This document shows positions 10,878 to 22,561 of a stretch of 64,000 nt of DNA, piece by piece. The DNA is taken from NCBI GenBank assembly GCA_951640165.1, contig OX621256.1, forward strand, positions 1,922,001 to 1,986,000, read 5' to 3'. Source of the stretch: Pseudoips prasinana (lineage: Eukaryota > Arthropoda > Insecta > Lepidoptera > Nolidae). Positions within the stretch are counted from its first letter, which is position 1, and each line of letters begins with the position of its first letter. The position numbers and the translations under genes are program-made. A model generated the notes under the pieces. That model was not told the DNA's origin. It did not search any database and saw nothing but the letters and a program-made list of their open reading frames with translations.

Positions 10878-11533
10878 TATAGCGATCACCAATCCCTATA
10901 CTCGCAGTCATAAGGCTCGCGTGTTGCCTGGAATTTCGAAAGAAGGAAGTGATGCTTCTTCGACACCGTACTAACTACGCTGGACTTTTTCCTAAAAACT
11001 GGCAGAACAAATTGCCAAAATAGTAGACTTTTTTTTAACATAACGTTAAAACACATCAACAAGCATTTAGTGCTTTGCTTGACAATAATATGGAATGAGG
11101 CGTGGGCAAAGTATGCTTTCTTATAGAGATACTAAATTGACCCAACCTATGGTCCACCCAAAGCGAATCGGTGACCTGTAAGAGATACGCCAGTTGCATA
11201 ACATTGTTTTCTGCATATTGTACCGTTTACATTACTTATGCAATAAAATGTACATCTTGTTCTTCTTATTTCCGCCCAGCCATAAAAAACATATCGAATT
11301 AATAACATACGAAGCGAAAGTGCGACATTTATCGACAGAACCAAACAATTACGAGCAATGACTGGCTAATACGGACAGAGTTACGATGACACTACAGTAT
11401 ACATGATTATACAATATACTGGTATTGAATAATCATTGTATCTCCAGTGTTAAAAAAAGAAATTAGCCACTGAGCTTATTTGTTTGACATGTCTATGTGT
11501 TAAAAGGTTAATGAGTCAGCTGTTTTTTGTTCG
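10878..11533. other. No recognised feature
   Basis: Short frames only, and no repeat that I can match. Confidence 0.4.
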
Positions 11534-12065
11534 ATGTCGCTGGTGAAGTATTCTACATTGCTCGTTGCGCTTGTAATTTACAGAAATCAATATTTTATTC
11601 ACCTAGCCCCTATACTACAATATATCTCCGATAAGTTATTAGTATATGAAATATGCATTTTAGTTAAAAAACATCCGAACTTATTCGAACATTTTGATTC
11701 CATGTCTAGACATAAAGACAAAATTAAATTACCTAGAATAAGACTAGAGATTTTCAAAAAAAATGCATATTGCATGGCAATCAAAATATATAATAACCTT
11801 CCGTTACATATTAAAAAAATTACATTACCTCAATTTAGGAAGAGTTTTTTAATTTCCTAAAAGAGAAACGTTTTTATAAAACTAAAGAATGTCTAGAATA
11901 TAAGTCGAAATAATAATGTAATTTAATAGATTAATTAATAGATTAAGTTTCAAAACTATATGTACTTGTATATTTGTACGACTTCAGGTCAGAATATGTT
12001 GGATATAACCTTTTCATTAAGATCTTACGTACCATATTTGAGCAAATAAAGATTTGATTTGATTT
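11534..12065 (+). mobile_element. 3' end of a non-LTR retrotransposon
   Basis: The frame ending at 11860 reads SRHKDKIKLPRIRLEIF, then CMAIKIYNNLPLHIKK and FRKSFLIS. The TRHK..L..PR.R...F / A.K.YN.LP.H.K pattern is the usual C terminus of CR1/Jockey-like reverse transcriptases. The 3' end has AAATAAAG followed by ATTTGATTTGATTT, the short-repeat tail typical of insect LINEs. The polymerase core is missing, so the copy is 5'-truncated. Confidence 0.7.
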
Positions 12066-12188
12066 ATATAGACATAAAGAAAATCATAGTTAGCTTCAAA
12101 AACAAAGTAAAAAAAATTGATGTTTTCAAGATACGCAGGAGGTTTCTGTCACGACTCCATCACGTCAGCGACAAAGGGCTTCCAAAAG

Positions 12189-12250
12189 ATTTCGACAACT
12201 GCTAGCCAACTAAGCAGAGCTTGTACTATGGAAACCAGATACTACATATA
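12189..12250 (-). mobile_element. Bm1-like SINE tail
   Basis: AACTAAGCAGAGCTTGTACT..GGAAACCAGATA is the complement of the common SINE tail. Confidence 0.55.
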
Positions 12251-12297
12251 CTACTTTTATTTTGTAAATACATACTTACATAGATAATTACACTCAT

Positions 12298-12562
12298 TGA
12301 GGCGCTCATAGTCAGATGCTCTCACCGGTCCGTAAGTGATTGGCGAGGTTAAGCAACTAGGCTCGTGGTGAGTCCATAGATGGGTGACCGCCAAAGTGGT
12401 TTAATTTGTGAGCGTCTCCGTACTTCAGAGGGCACGTTAAGCTGTCGGTCCCGGTTGTAGCCATTAGGTAACAGTCGTTAAGCCATGTCAGAGGCCTACT
12501 GGACGGCTTGAATAACGTTGACACCAGGGTAACCACTGCCCATACGATAAGCAAGCAAGCAA
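12298..12562 (+). mobile_element. 5S rRNA-derived SINE, near full length
   Basis: The head reads GTCCGTAAGTGATTGGCGAG, GTTAAGCAACTAGGCTCG and GTCCATAGATGGGTGACCGC. In the same order and spacing this resembles the middle of insect 5S rRNA (GTCCGATCACC, TTAAGCA, CGGTTAGTACTTAGATGGG, GACCGC). It covers the A-box and C-box of the 5S internal promoter. The body and tail (ACCACTGCCCATACGATAAG then CAAGCAAGCAAA) are not 5S. I call it a SINE3-type element by inference. Confidence 0.7.
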
Positions 12563-13217
12563 ATTACACTCAGACTCAGGACAAACAGACATGTTCATAC
12601 ACACAAATATTTGTGCCAACCGAAACACGGGGACTCAGAAACTGAACTTAACCACACATAACTATGACCGTGTAGGGTACTAGGAACTGCGCAGGGACTG
12701 GTAAAGGGCTATTTGCCCCGAATAACCTCCCGGTATTTAGATCGAGAAACTATTATTCAGTGTCATTCAATATCCATTGAAACAAAGCACGGCTGATCCG
12801 CCAACACGTATCCGCTTCAATAGGATTATTGGCATATCGTATTCCAAACATGAGCAGTGACATTCCGGGAATCTGTTATTGGGTTGCTTTTGAATACAAT
12901 ATTCGCTGTTGTTTATATATATATATCAAGATATTATATGATAACGGATGTTAATGAAAATTGTTGGGACGTTCTTGGGTTGGCGACCTTTGTACCTCAT
13001 TACGTTGTTTTGAATTTTGTTGGAGTCTGCTGGGAAGCTTGTTAGTTGCGACACAAGAACATCTGCTTACTAACATCTTAGCTTACAGGGATGTACTGGA
13101 AAAATATGAAGAAACTAGCTGTGGACTGTATTTGTATCGCATTCTTGATTTAGACCTGTGAAGGTATAAAATCATTAGCGGGGGAAACCTGTTCCTCTGT
13201 TTAATTATTCAATCGTG
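12563..13217. other. No recognised feature
   Basis: Frames at 12857-13161 overlap on the plus strand but show no domain, signal or splice support. Confidence 0.4.
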
Positions 13218-13362
13218 TAGGCAGTGGTTACCCTAATGTCGAGAGCTGTTTAAGCCGCCCTATAGGCCTTCGGCTTATAAGTTGTTGCCTAACGACTATA
13301 ACCGAGACGGAGCACGGAGACGCTCAAAAATCCAACCACTTTGCCGGTCGCTCATCTATAGA
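13218..13362 (-). mobile_element. 5S-derived SINE body fragment
   Basis: GGCAGTGGTTACCCTAATGT ... GACGGAGCACGGAGACGCTC is the complement of the tail and body of the family at 12298. The 5S-like head is truncated after the box near GGTCGCTCATCTATAG. Confidence 0.6.
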
Positions 13363-13476
13363 AATAGCATAATGAATATATAATGCTATATCATGGTTTC
13401 GTATTTTCTTATTTCCTCGTCAAACCCTAAAGACTTTCAATACCTGATAGATGATATCGGACAGCTTTAATATTTG

Positions 13477-13676
13477 ACGGGCCGGGTCCCGTGGTTGGTA
13501 AATGCTTGCCTTTCACGCCGCATGTCGTGGGTTCGACTGCCACCCAGGACAGATATTTTTGTGCATGAGATGTCTGTTTGAGTTTGGGCGTAATTATCTA
13601 CTTCTATAGTCGAAGCTCTGATTAGGTTGGGATCAGATGGCCGTGTGTGAATTATGTTCCAGGATATTATTATTTT
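13477..13676 (+). mobile_element. tRNA-derived Bm1-like SINE, full length
   Basis: The tRNA-like head has the A-box-like CGTGGTTGGTAAA and the B box GGTTCGACTGCC, then CACCCAGGACAGATATTT. The tail has GGTTGGGATCAGATGGCCGT and CCAGGATATTATTATTTT. This copy links the tRNA-like head to the tail seen alone elsewhere. Confidence 0.7.
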
Positions 13677-13881
13677 TGTTTCAAGTACTCATATTTTATT
13701 TTTACCTGACAGCGTATTAATAAAGGGCTTTTATAAGCCTATTAGTAATTTTCGATGGACCATAACTCTTAAGCAAAGCAAAAAAAAACGAAACAGCAGT
13801 GGTAAGGACATGGGCGTGGATGTGTCTATTGTTAATAAATACTAAAGAAAACTGATAGATTTATCAACTAAACATATTGAC

Positions 13882-14100
13882 AGACCTGTGACGTGGTTGG
13901 TAAATGCTTGCGTTGAACGCTGCAGGTCGTGGGTTCGATTCCCACTCAGGACAGATATTTGTCTGCATGAACATCATCATCATCATCATCTTATCCCACT
14001 AATGTGCTGATGGGTATGGTTTCCGCACTTAGTCCCGATGTGGACCATTGCACGTGTTGAACATGAACATGTCTGTTTGTCCTGAGTCTGGGTATAATTA
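13882..14100 (+). mobile_element. tRNA-derived SINE head with small insertion
   Basis: The head GTGACGTGGTTGGTAAATGC and B box GGTTCGATTCC are well kept. After TCTGCATGAAC an ATC microsatellite and about 80 bases of another repeat (13973-14065) interrupt the body, which resumes at GTCTGTTTGTCCTGAGTCTG. Confidence 0.6.
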
Positions 14101-15477
14101 TACGACTTCGAAGAAATTTACAAACATGGGTCTCAAATATTCAAGTTTATTACGAACTACAGCGTTCATGTAGTTGCAAAAATGCTTACATTCATATTTG
14201 AGGTTGTAATCAACATAAGTGGTCCCAAATTAGCCGACAAGATTCGTTCCCGTACCTCACGGGTACGTTGAAATATGTATAAAAGAATAAGAGAGACCTT
14301 ACTAAAGCAAACCAATTACGAAGGCAGGAACTCGTATTTCCTGGTCTGGTTGTAATGACATTTCGACAACATTTCCAAATTTCCAACGTTCAAAGCCAAA
14401 CAAAACTTGGCAACTACCTGATTGTGGACTTAAACGCAGTTATTATCTTTGTAAATATTTGTTTGTAAGTTCGGTAACTTTGTTTGTCCCTTGTTGTTGG
14501 AAGATTCGGTTAGCATTTAATCGGAACAATGTATTTTGGAAAATCGACCTGCTTTTATAAAATAAAATTAAACAAACATTTAGCTGTAAAATACTAGGGA
14601 AAAGTTCGCAGGGCATAATATGTCTCTAACATATTCATGATTTAATTTAATTTTTCAAAAGAAACAACTTCAATGTTTTCACTACTGATAGGAATTTTTT
14701 ATATGTACGCTACTCATAGACTTTCACAATTCCAGGGGGCACAGCAAACCGCTGCCTACCATGGGATTAGTTCTCTTTTTAAACCTCGTTTATCAACATA
14801 TAGTAGCGCTGAGGGAGCTCTGCAGCGGGTATTTCAAGCCTGCACTAGGGATGTATGGACGCCGAAAGCGTACCGTGCTTGACGAGATCGCTTCCAAGTG
14901 GTACGCGTGAACCCTACTGCGAGTGATGCGTGGATAGAAAGGGGACGTTGACACCAGGCCAACAGTTCCTCAAAGCATTCCCCGGGAAAAAGACGGTAGA
15001 ACACGCAGGTAGATCCAAAGTCTCTCCACTTCTATAACGACTTCAGTCTGTCCGTAAGATTGGCACCCCCAACGATTCGTACAGCATACCTTTCCAAAGA
15101 GTCAAGGGATATTCTAAATCATAGACGCAGGAACAAGAACCAAACTTCCGGCAAGCAGGTACTGAGATCTCATCAAGAGATGGATAAAATCCTAACACTA
15201 ATATCAAAAATATGTGCCTCATTACTAGTAGTAACTCTCTACCGCTTAACCAGACACTGCAAACCCGTACAATATCAATAAAATCGACTAAAATATTACA
15301 TTAAATATCACAAAGGACACAATATAAGGACATTAAATCTAGAAAATGTTCACGTTTCGCTGGAGTAAGTTGCAAGACAGGCTGACAGCTCCCAATTTTA
15401 CCGTTTCACGTTTACTCTATTATATCTATCAAAACGGGTTTAAAAACCAAGTTGTAATACATTATGATAATAAATAG
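14101..15477. other. Intergenic DNA, nothing recognised
   Basis: About 1.4 kb. Frames at 14673-14882 and 15060-15281 show no domain or flanking splice sites and are probably chance frames. Confidence 0.4.
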
Positions 15478-15549
15478 TGCTATCTGATCCCAAACTAGGC
15501 AGAGCCTGACCACTGATACATATATTTCTAAATACATATTCTGAACATA

Positions 15550-15920
15550 TCCTACTAATATTATGAACGCGAAACTTTGTAAAGTATGGATGCATGTTTG
15601 TTACTCTTTCACGTAAAAACTACTGCATTGATTTTAATGAAACTTTATAATAATATAGTTTATACATCAGAATAACACATAGGCTACAATTTATAAAGAT
15701 ATTGTGTGAATTGGCCAAAATATGACGATAAGTGTCAAGTAAGTAGGAAAAATCGACCATTTGTGAGCTATTCTGCACTGCCAAAACCGCTAGAGGTACA
15801 TTCTACTAATATTATAAATGCGAAAGTTTGTAAGTATAGATCAGATGTATATGTATATATGTCTGGTACTTTCTTACGCCAAAACTACTTAAACGCGGGT
15901 GAATCCGCGGGGCGCAGCTT
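15550..15920 (+). mobile_element. Helitron-like element, third subfamily
   Basis: Starts TCCTACTAATATTAT and ends ACGCGGGTGAATCCGCGGGG then CGCAGCTT. A near-identical copy is at 25376-25737. Both contain an internal direct repeat of the start (CTACTAATATTATAAATGCG), so they may be two tandem copies with the first one truncated. Confidence 0.6.
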
Positions 15921-15967
15921 GTTATAGATAAATTAAACCCCGAAACAGAACAAAATTTCGTACTCAT

Positions 15968-16056
15968 CACACCAAGATAGGTTCGATCCCCCTCCTAAGC
16001 CAGAAATCATGACCACTATCTTAGCAGTCAAGGCTACCAACCGCTAGACTAGGCCA
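15968..16056 (-). mobile_element. tRNA-like SINE head
   Basis: On the minus strand TGGCCTAGTCTAGCGGTTGG (A box) is followed by GGGGATCGAACC (B-box-like). No CCA-ready acceptor stem forms, so a functional tRNA is unlikely. Confidence 0.4.
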
Positions 16057-16143
16057 GACATGGAACAAAATAATTGATTGAGATCGAAATATACACCACA
16101 AAGATTTTCTTAATCATAAAATACACTGTAATTCACTGTATTA

Positions 16144-16272
16144 TCATCATATCAGCCAGAAGTCAAAGGCCTCCCCAAAAGATTTCCACAATGGAGTTGT
16201 GTCCATAATTTGGAAAGACATATGCGGTGATCGCCACACTTGGCAGACGGATTGGCGATCGCAGTACGCTGG
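16144..16272 (-). repeat. RTE-like 3' fragment plus part of repeat A
   Basis: 16144-16200 is the complement of the LINE tail seen at 2740-2788 (GGAAATCTTTTGGGGAGGCC). 16219-16272 is the complement of repeat A (CTGCGATCGCCAATCCGTCT). The same pair adjoins at 18440-18530, which suggests both belong to one longer element. Confidence 0.5.
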
Positions 16273-16281
16273 TTGTCATAA

Positions 16282-17880
16282 TTTTTCGAGATTCTTTTGT
16301 TTAAAGAGGGTGTATACCCAGAAACTTTAAAAATATAAAAAATATTTCCTATATTTAAGGGTAAAGGAAGTAAAGACGACATAGATGGGTATAGACCTGT
16401 GTCAATAATACCAGCTGTAGCCAAGGTCTTCGAGAATGGTCTATGTTCTCGTTTGGCTTTTTTTCTTAGGTCAACTGAATCTCTATCGGATCGGCAATAC
16501 GCGTATCGGGAGGGACGCTCCACAACGTCACTAGTTCGGGAGCTAATTCGTTGCGTAGTAAATGCTCGTGAGAGTAAGCAACAAGTTGCTGTTATATGCT
16601 GCGACCTGTCGAAAGCATTCGATGTCGCCGACCACGCTGTGCTGGAAGCAAAGCTGCTGCACTATGGCGTACAGGGAAATTCGTTAAAAATTCTGGCTAA
16701 CATGCTTAAAAATAGAGCACAAATTTTTGTAGGGAATCGAGGTGAAACTATGTCTGATCCGCTTAACTCGGAAATCGGTGTACCACAGGGGTCCTCGATA
16801 TCTAATATCTTATTTTCTGTCCTGCTCAATGATTTGCCGGAAGCGATATCTGAAGCCAAAATTTTCATGTACGCCGATGATGTTGCAGCTCTTGTAACGG
16901 CAACAACGATAGATCAGCTAGAACAAAAACTAAACTTGACGACGGCCCAACTCAGTAGATGGTTCCGTATAAATGGTCTAGCTTTGAACCTCAACAAGAC
17001 CCATTTTATGCATTTCAATCTGTCGGGTCGTAGTTACAGAGATCTCACTGTTACTGTCGATGGTCTAGGGTTACAGGAACATAAGACAGCAAATTTCCTA
17101 GGTTTTGAAATAGATGACGGCCTTAAATGGGACAAACATATTGACAAACTTTGTGCTAAAATAGGCAGTGCTTGCTTTGCGCTTCGCCGGGTAGCTCGTG
17201 TGGTGTCGGAAGGAGTAGCACGTACATGCTACTTTGCCACAGTTCACTCACAACTGCAATACGGCGCAGAACTATGGGGGCGCGCCGCTGAATGGGAGCG
17301 GGCGTTCAGAATGCAAAAACGCGCCATCAGGGCAATTGTCGGTATACCCCACGAGGATTCTGCCAGGCCCCACTTTAAGAGACTTGGCATCATGACCTTG
17401 CCATCCATCGATATCTTTCAAGTTGCTATGTACGTTAGAGCTAACATAAAAAACTATTCGACACATGGTGAAGTACACACATATAATACGAGACACGCGA
17501 ATCACCTAACAGCCGTAAAACGCACTCTTTCCAAATCCACTAAGCTCACCCATGTCATGGGCCCTACAATATACAACAAGTTACCGGATGCCGTTAAATC
17601 AGCTCCTACCTTACAAAGTTTCAAATACCGTCTCAAACGCTGGCTTGTTGAGCAAACTTTTTATAATTATAACGAACTATTAAATTCCAAGGAACCAACT
17701 CATTGACATATATAATTTTATTTTATTTTCTCTTGTTTTAGTTTTTAGTTGGACTTTTATTTGAATTCTATTGTTTTTATTTTTTACTTTATTTTGTGAT
17801 CATCAAATTATAACAATTATTGACATGTAAACTGGCTATACGAATTAAATGAATATGAATAAGAATGAATAAAGTAATTG
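16282..17880 (+). mobile_element. 5'-truncated LINE (CR1/Jockey-like)
   Basis: Coding sequence of a reverse transcriptase starts abruptly at 16282 next to repeat A, carries an in-frame TAA at 16336-16338, then continues through the domain described at 16399-17706. The 3' untranslated part is AT-rich and ends in GAATATGAATAAGAATGAATAAAG, a degenerate short-repeat tail. The endonuclease half is absent, so this is a dead-on-arrival copy with one nonsense mutation. Confidence 0.85.
16399..17706 (+). CDS. Reverse transcriptase, C-terminal part of LINE ORF2
   Basis: RNA-dependent DNA polymerase of a non-LTR retrotransposon; it would copy the element's RNA at a nicked chromosomal target. Visible motifs in order: the block-2 type IIPAVAKVFE at the very start, DLSKAFD near residue 69 (first catalytic Asp), GVPQGSS near residue 130, YADD at residues 158-161 (catalytic pair), FLGF near residue 233, then the C-terminal domain with YGAELWG and TRHANHL...YNKLP. 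The ATG used here is only the first after the nonsense codon at 16336; the same frame is coding upstream of it (YRPVS precedes). 435 codons are open without frameshift, so the copy is fairly young. CR1 versus Jockey clade cannot be settled by eye. Confidence 0.9.
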   Translation: MSIIPAVAKVFENGLCSRLAFFLRSTESLSDRQYAYREGRSTTSLVRELIRCVVNARESKQQVAVICCDLSKAFDVADHAVLEAKLLHYGVQGNSLKILANMLKNRAQIFVGNRGETMSDPLNSEIGVPQGSSISNILFSVLLNDLPEAISEAKIFMYADDVAALVTATTIDQLEQKLNLTTAQLSRWFRINGLALNLNKTHFMHFNLSGRSYRDLTVTVDGLGLQEHKTANFLGFEIDDGLKWDKHIDKLCAKIGSACFALRRVARVVSEGVARTCYFATVHSQLQYGAELWGRAAEWERAFRMQKRAIRAIVGIPHEDSARPHFKRLGIMTLPSIDIFQVAMYVRANIKNYSTHGEVHTYNTRHANHLTAVKRTLSKSTKLTHVMGPTIYNKLPDAVKSAPTLQSFKYRLKRWLVEQTFYNYNELLNSKEPTH

Positions 17881-18332
17881 CCTTTTAAGAGGTGACTGTG
17901 ATTTATTTCTATCTAGAATTTTATATTTTATATAGTCTAATATATTGATTTATTTAAAATACCGAAATGATCTGTAGGATTAATATACTTTACAAAGTAT
18001 ACTTCAACTATGACTAACATTTTATTCAGCATGGAAAACTTAGCATTGGCGAAAACCTCGCGAAAACCAATCTATTTTGACTGTTGTCAGTGCCTTAAAC
18101 ATTTTACCTGTAACATAATACATAAGGCCCACGCATATTTCGCTCCGAATAAAGCGTCGTGGGGGCGCTCAGACGTAGCCGAGAGCTGTCACGCGATACA
18201 TATCAAATATTAAGACAGGTGAACGGCGTCGTAATATCTCGGCACGCATCATATGACAACGAATCTGAGAAAGGGAACGACCGGGGAATCGATAGCATAT
18301 AATAAGTCCTAGTATAGAGTATAAGTGTTCCC
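17881..18332. other. No recognised feature
   Basis: AT-rich then more GC-rich near 18170. No supported gene. Confidence 0.4.
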
Positions 18333-18486
18333 TTGTGTGGTTGACGACAAAGAATATCACCCACCCAATCTCATCCTGCGGGGGCGTGGAAGTCGAGGCG
18401 GAATATCTCTCAGAGCGTATTATGACCATCATACGATCGCCAACCCGTTTACAAAGCGTGGCAATTTTGGCATGTCCCTTCAAGCC
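18333..18486 (+). repeat. Dispersed repeat family A copy
   Basis: Shares CATACGATCGCCAACCCGTT and AAGCGTGGCAATTTTGGCAT with the copy at 7711. It is followed by an RTE-like 3' fragment (CTTTGGGGAGACTTTGGC..CAG.GG) to about 18530. Confidence 0.6.
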
Positions 18487-18914
18487 CTGGACATCTTTGG
18501 GGAGACTTTGGCTAACAGTGGAAATCTTGCGGCTCAATAGAAATTCCGATCAGAGACTGAGTTCTTTTCTAAGCAGAAATGACTTATTTTATTCCAATCC
18601 GGAATTAAAACCCAGGACCAAATTTTCTGCGGTTATACCGCTACCAACGTGGCTGTCAGACTTTAGATTATAACAGAGCCATATATAAGTTACTCTGCTC
18701 CACTTTCTGGGCTAAGATACAACTGTTTTAGTTGTAGTGACTTCCCAGGAGGTGCTAGGTCCGCTGAACAGAGTTACAAGAGTTAACTCTCCGCGTGCCA
18801 CTAGACCAAGCTGAAACCTTTCATGGGATATAGAAAAATATTTTGACAGTTTCTGATTGCCCATTTAGCTGACCACCTAACCTTAACTTTAACACGTGTG
18901 ACGCAGTAATTAAG

Positions 18915-19025
18915 GTAATAGTTTCCTTACGACCCGGGGAAATAGATCCCCTTATCCTTCTGCAAGTTACGGACACATAGCATACCAAGAGTCAGAACAA
19001 CCATTTATAGGTCACACAAATTTCC
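18915..19025 (-). mobile_element. SINE tail, family of 24445-24640
   Basis: CCCGGGGAAATAGATCCCCT..ACGGACACATAGCATACCAA..GAACAACCATTTATAGGTCA matches the body of the SINE at 24445, which has a clear tRNA-like head. A tRNA-like stretch at 18590-18665 (minus strand) may be a separate head. Confidence 0.45.
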
Positions 19026-19334
19026 ACTACCTATGTACATACCACTTTTAATGCAAATAAAGAATCTTATCTTATAAAAGAATAGTTCTGTGCGGGAACT
19101 CGAAAGCGCATTGAATACCTCAAACGTCAAATGACCTGTATCGTCCCTCCGTTCTATATCTAGCGTCATAACCTGGGCCAACAGGGATATCGATCTGTCT
19201 AATAGAGCGAAATAGGTCATTTACGAAGGGTCCCCTTCAAAGGTTAGTTTTAAATAGTAACATCATATCGGAGCTCTACAACAAAGTAAAAGATATATTA
19301 GTCGGAAATATTTAAGGGATAGTCTATACTCTTC

Positions 19335-19510
19335 TCCAGTCGAAATTTGGCCGTGGCGGCCAGTCTCAATGGAGACTTGCTATCTGCACAAGTATAAAGT
19401 GTATATTCCCTCAATTTCATTATCCCAGGTGAGTAACAGAACTGACAGCTTTAGTTCTTTCCCGGGTTGATACAGAAACTTCTCGGTATCAACTCGGGAG
19501 AGAACTTCAG
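19335..19510 (+). repeat. Dispersed repeat family G copy
   Basis: AATTTGGCCGTGGCGGCCAG, TCTCAATGGAGAC and AACTTCTCGGTATCAACTCG recur at 36462-36665 (+) and 56110-56335 (-). A short piece lies at 55640-55690. The class is unknown. Confidence 0.55.
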
Positions 19511-19570
19511 CGTTTCAAGAAAATCCAAATTTTGACTTTAACCAGAATTTGAACCGTGGACGTGTCATCA

Positions 19571-20489
19571 TCATATCCAGAAGATGTTTCTAATAAGTAA
19601 GAAAAGATAAAATATTGGACATAAACTAATCTACATCATATACGGGACGGTCTAAGTTACATTTTTTTTTATTATTATTTACAAAGAATATACATTATAA
19701 TCACTATCTTAATAGCATCCAAAAAACCACTAAGGTTTAAACCAGTGCCATAATGAGTCTCATAAATCGAATTTACTTACTAACTACATAATATACACAA
19801 ATAATACATGATCAAGTTCACAAAAGATAAATTTAAAAAATACATCTCAATGTTTACATTAAGATAATCCCTCGATGGAAGCCAGAAAATATTTCTTTAG
19901 TTGACTTTTAATATTCGTAATTGTTAAATTACTAAAAAGATCGGGTGCAAGCTGTTAATGAGTCGTGGGACAACGAAACCGGTTGTGAACGAAAACATAT
20001 TTGGTGATTTTGAAATCTTTTAGCGACAAAATCGCTGGTGAAAATTTCTCCATTTCTTCACTTCGGCAAGCTTTTGAATTCTTGATACCCGATTCAAATT
20101 TAATTAACAACTCATATAATATTCACAGACTATCTATATAGATCACATAATGTTTATGGAGTTTCAGACGTGCGAAAGACTTTGTAATAGAACTTTTCTA
20201 CTTGAACTCCTTCTGGTATACTCGAGTTTAGAAAACTACCGTATATATTACTTATATTTTATTTTATTTATTTGGGACATAAACCGGTTACATGTTATAA
20301 CAATGAGTAAATATTCTAACAATAAATAATAGCCAACTATGGTACAAATACACGAAGAGTGCCTATAACACTCTTCGCGTACAATATAACAATGGATTCC
20401 GGGCCATGCTGAAGTTGCCCTGGCGGTGTAGTGCGACTGGTATGTTCGCCGAGAACAAAGTTACCGAGTTCTGTGCCCTCTTTTTTTTT
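19571..20489. other. AT-rich DNA, one small hairpin
   Basis: Nothing coding is seen. At 20351-20380 GAAGAGTG and CACTCTTC form a small hairpin. Confidence 0.4.
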
Positions 20490-20773
20490 GGAACGAAGTT
20501 CCTTATCGCGCGTTGTGAATGGGGGCTAAAAGGAAAAAAATTCTTACGAAAAGTTGTCACGACACTTTTTGCAGCTGTGCGGCGTGCGCATGTTTCTCTG
20601 TCTGCCTCTCTCTCTCTCTCTTATAAAAAGCAAGCCAGATATTTTCATTTCTTTTTCACATTGAACAGTGTGGTGTCGCGACGATTATTTTTGTTGAGTG
20701 TATACAGGTTTTTTGTACATAATAAATAATAAGAAATAACTTCGTTCCATCCGGGTGTCCCTTGACACCTCTC
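20490..20773 (-). mobile_element. MITE with GGAACGAAGTT inverted ends (family F)
   Basis: Starts GGAACGAAGTTCCTTATCGC, ends AACTTCGTTCC and is followed by the conserved hairpin GGGTGTCCCTTGACACC. Inside are a CT run, GGTGTCGCGACGATTATTTT and GCAGCTGTGCGGCGTGCGCA. An inverted, internally duplicated copy lies at 58465-59011. No transposase is present. Confidence 0.7.
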
Positions 20774-20775
20774 AT

Positions 20776-21000
20776 GTTTTTTTTTATGCTGAATGGGTTT
20801 GCGCTTGACCACGATCGCACCTGATGGTAAGTGAAGATGTGGTCGAAGATGGACCGCGCGTACCCATAAGATGCCTGTTCACTCACTCTAGCCTTGAATA
20901 AACCCATGTTTTATGAGTCTGGAAACGCGTCGTTTAGGAGGGTGTTCCACTGCTTAGCCGTGCGTATGATCAGAAATTAAGAACGTCGTTCCACACTCGA
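20776..21000 (+). repeat. Dispersed repeat family E copy
   Basis: GAATGGGTTTGCGCTTGACC, TGGTAAGTGAAGATGTGGTC, ACCCATAAGATGCCTGTTCA and GGGTGTTCCACTGCTTAGCC recur at 62960-63545, where a LINE fragment has jumped into the copy. Confidence 0.65.
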
Positions 21001-21807
21001 TTGAGTACAACGAACAATAAGATTGTGTCAACCGTATTTTTATGTGTTTACCTGCTTAGAGAGGACATTCAATGTAATAATTAAATTAAGTTAATACTAA
21101 CATTTTTTTTTATTGTAATTTTTTATTTTTGTTATTATTATGGGTTGTACCTGTAAATAAATCATTCATTCATTTAATAAGCATATAACCCACACCTATG
21201 TCCTCGACTTACTTCATCATAATATTAAACAGAAGAAAACGAACGCTGTAATACAAGAACGATAATATATAATAATAATAACATAATAAAAATGATTTAT
21301 TTGGATCCAACTTATTCACAATGTTTTTAAACCCGCCAAACTGCGTAACAGTTTGTCGGCGGGAATAGCGCTTAAGTTATTTAAACTTACAATACAATTA
21401 GCTATTTAAACTAACAATACAATTATAAAATACTTATAAATAACCACGACACCTCTGATATTGATCAAGTGTATAAGTTAAGCATGGTGGTAAAGAAGGG
21501 TTCATAAACTAGGTGTTATACTTATAGTAACTGTTATACAAATATATAGTAACCAATATAGTCGTACTTGCAAATGAACACACCAATTAATATTTGTGAC
21601 TTCGTTCTCTAAACTCAAGTTGTTCATATCGTAATAACTTTCGCTTTCCACTGCTGACGCTCGACGACTATTCCTTGACACGCCATTTTGTGTTTCTCAG
21701 CTACATTTTGCTATGTTTAAGGAAAATTTCACTAGTACGTCGAAATTACAGCAGTAGTACAGTCATTGCCACGAGTGGATGGACACTTGCTATATGAAAA
21801 GCACCCT
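21001..21807. other. AT-rich DNA with one hairpin
   Basis: CCCGCCAAACTG..CAGTTTGTCGGCGGG at about 21332-21364 is an imperfect stem. No gene is seen. Confidence 0.4.
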
Positions 21808-22341
21808 TACGCTCATAGCTTGATGCTCTCAAAGTCCGTAAGCGATTGGAAAGATTAAGAATAGAATACTCTTTATTGTACACACTCACACACGACAAAT
21901 TCATAGGACACTAATAACACAATCATGTACAATGGGCGGTCTTATCGCATCAAGCGATTTCTTCCAGACAACCTTTGGATGGATAGGAGCTGTAATTACT
22001 TTAAAAATAGTAGGTGTGCAACAAATCAAAAAGTAGATAAGTATAAAAACATGAATAAATATAAAAATATACATAAATATAAAAATATAGATAAATATAA
22101 AAATATACATAAATATATAAATAAATATAAGTAACTAGGCTCGCGGTCAGTCCATAGAGGTGTAACCGCCAATGTGTTTTAATTTCTGAGCGTCTCCGTG
22201 GTTCGGAGGGCACGTTAAGCTGTCGGTCCCGGTTGTAGTCATTAGACAACAGTCGTTAAACCATGTCAGAGGCCTACTGGGCGGCTTGAACAACTCTGAC
22301 ACTAGGGTAACCACTGCCCATACGATTAGTAAGTAAGTAAG
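21808..22341 (+). mobile_element. 5S-derived SINE split by a minisatellite-bearing insertion
   Basis: The head runs to GGAAAGATTAAG (about 21862) and resumes at TAACTAGGCTCGCGGTCAGT (about 22132). The 265-bp insertion ends in a minisatellite of ATAAATATAAAAATATA-type units (about 22030-22130). The tail ACCACTGCCCATACGATTAG then AAGTAAGTAAGC is intact. Confidence 0.65.
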
Positions 22342-22561
22342 CACCCTACAGCCTACGTTAAAAAGACGGCAACACAAAATTATACAGCCAGCCCTCGAGT
22401 TAACTTTGTATATTTGCTTGCAACACTCAAGACATCAACACGTGCCACCACCCTTTCCCCCTCCCGCGTGGACTCTGCGAAGCCTTAAGTAAACAAAGAA
22501 AGTTATTAAAAGATTGCTTACAGTGAAATAAATAATAAATAATTCTAAGCTATTCACGCAT

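Noticed and set aside
14673..15281. Two plus-strand frames of about 70 codons
   Set aside because: Composition is not protein-like over the whole length and no neighbouring exons are seen.
20822..20832. ATG|GTAAGTG as the missing start exon of the cuticular protein gene
   Set aside because: A perfect donor after ATG, but it belongs to dispersed repeat E (similar site at 63008) and lies 2.4 kb upstream without promoter signals.
22001..22249. Tyr/Ile-rich membrane-like minus-strand frames
   Set aside because: They are translations of an AT minisatellite.
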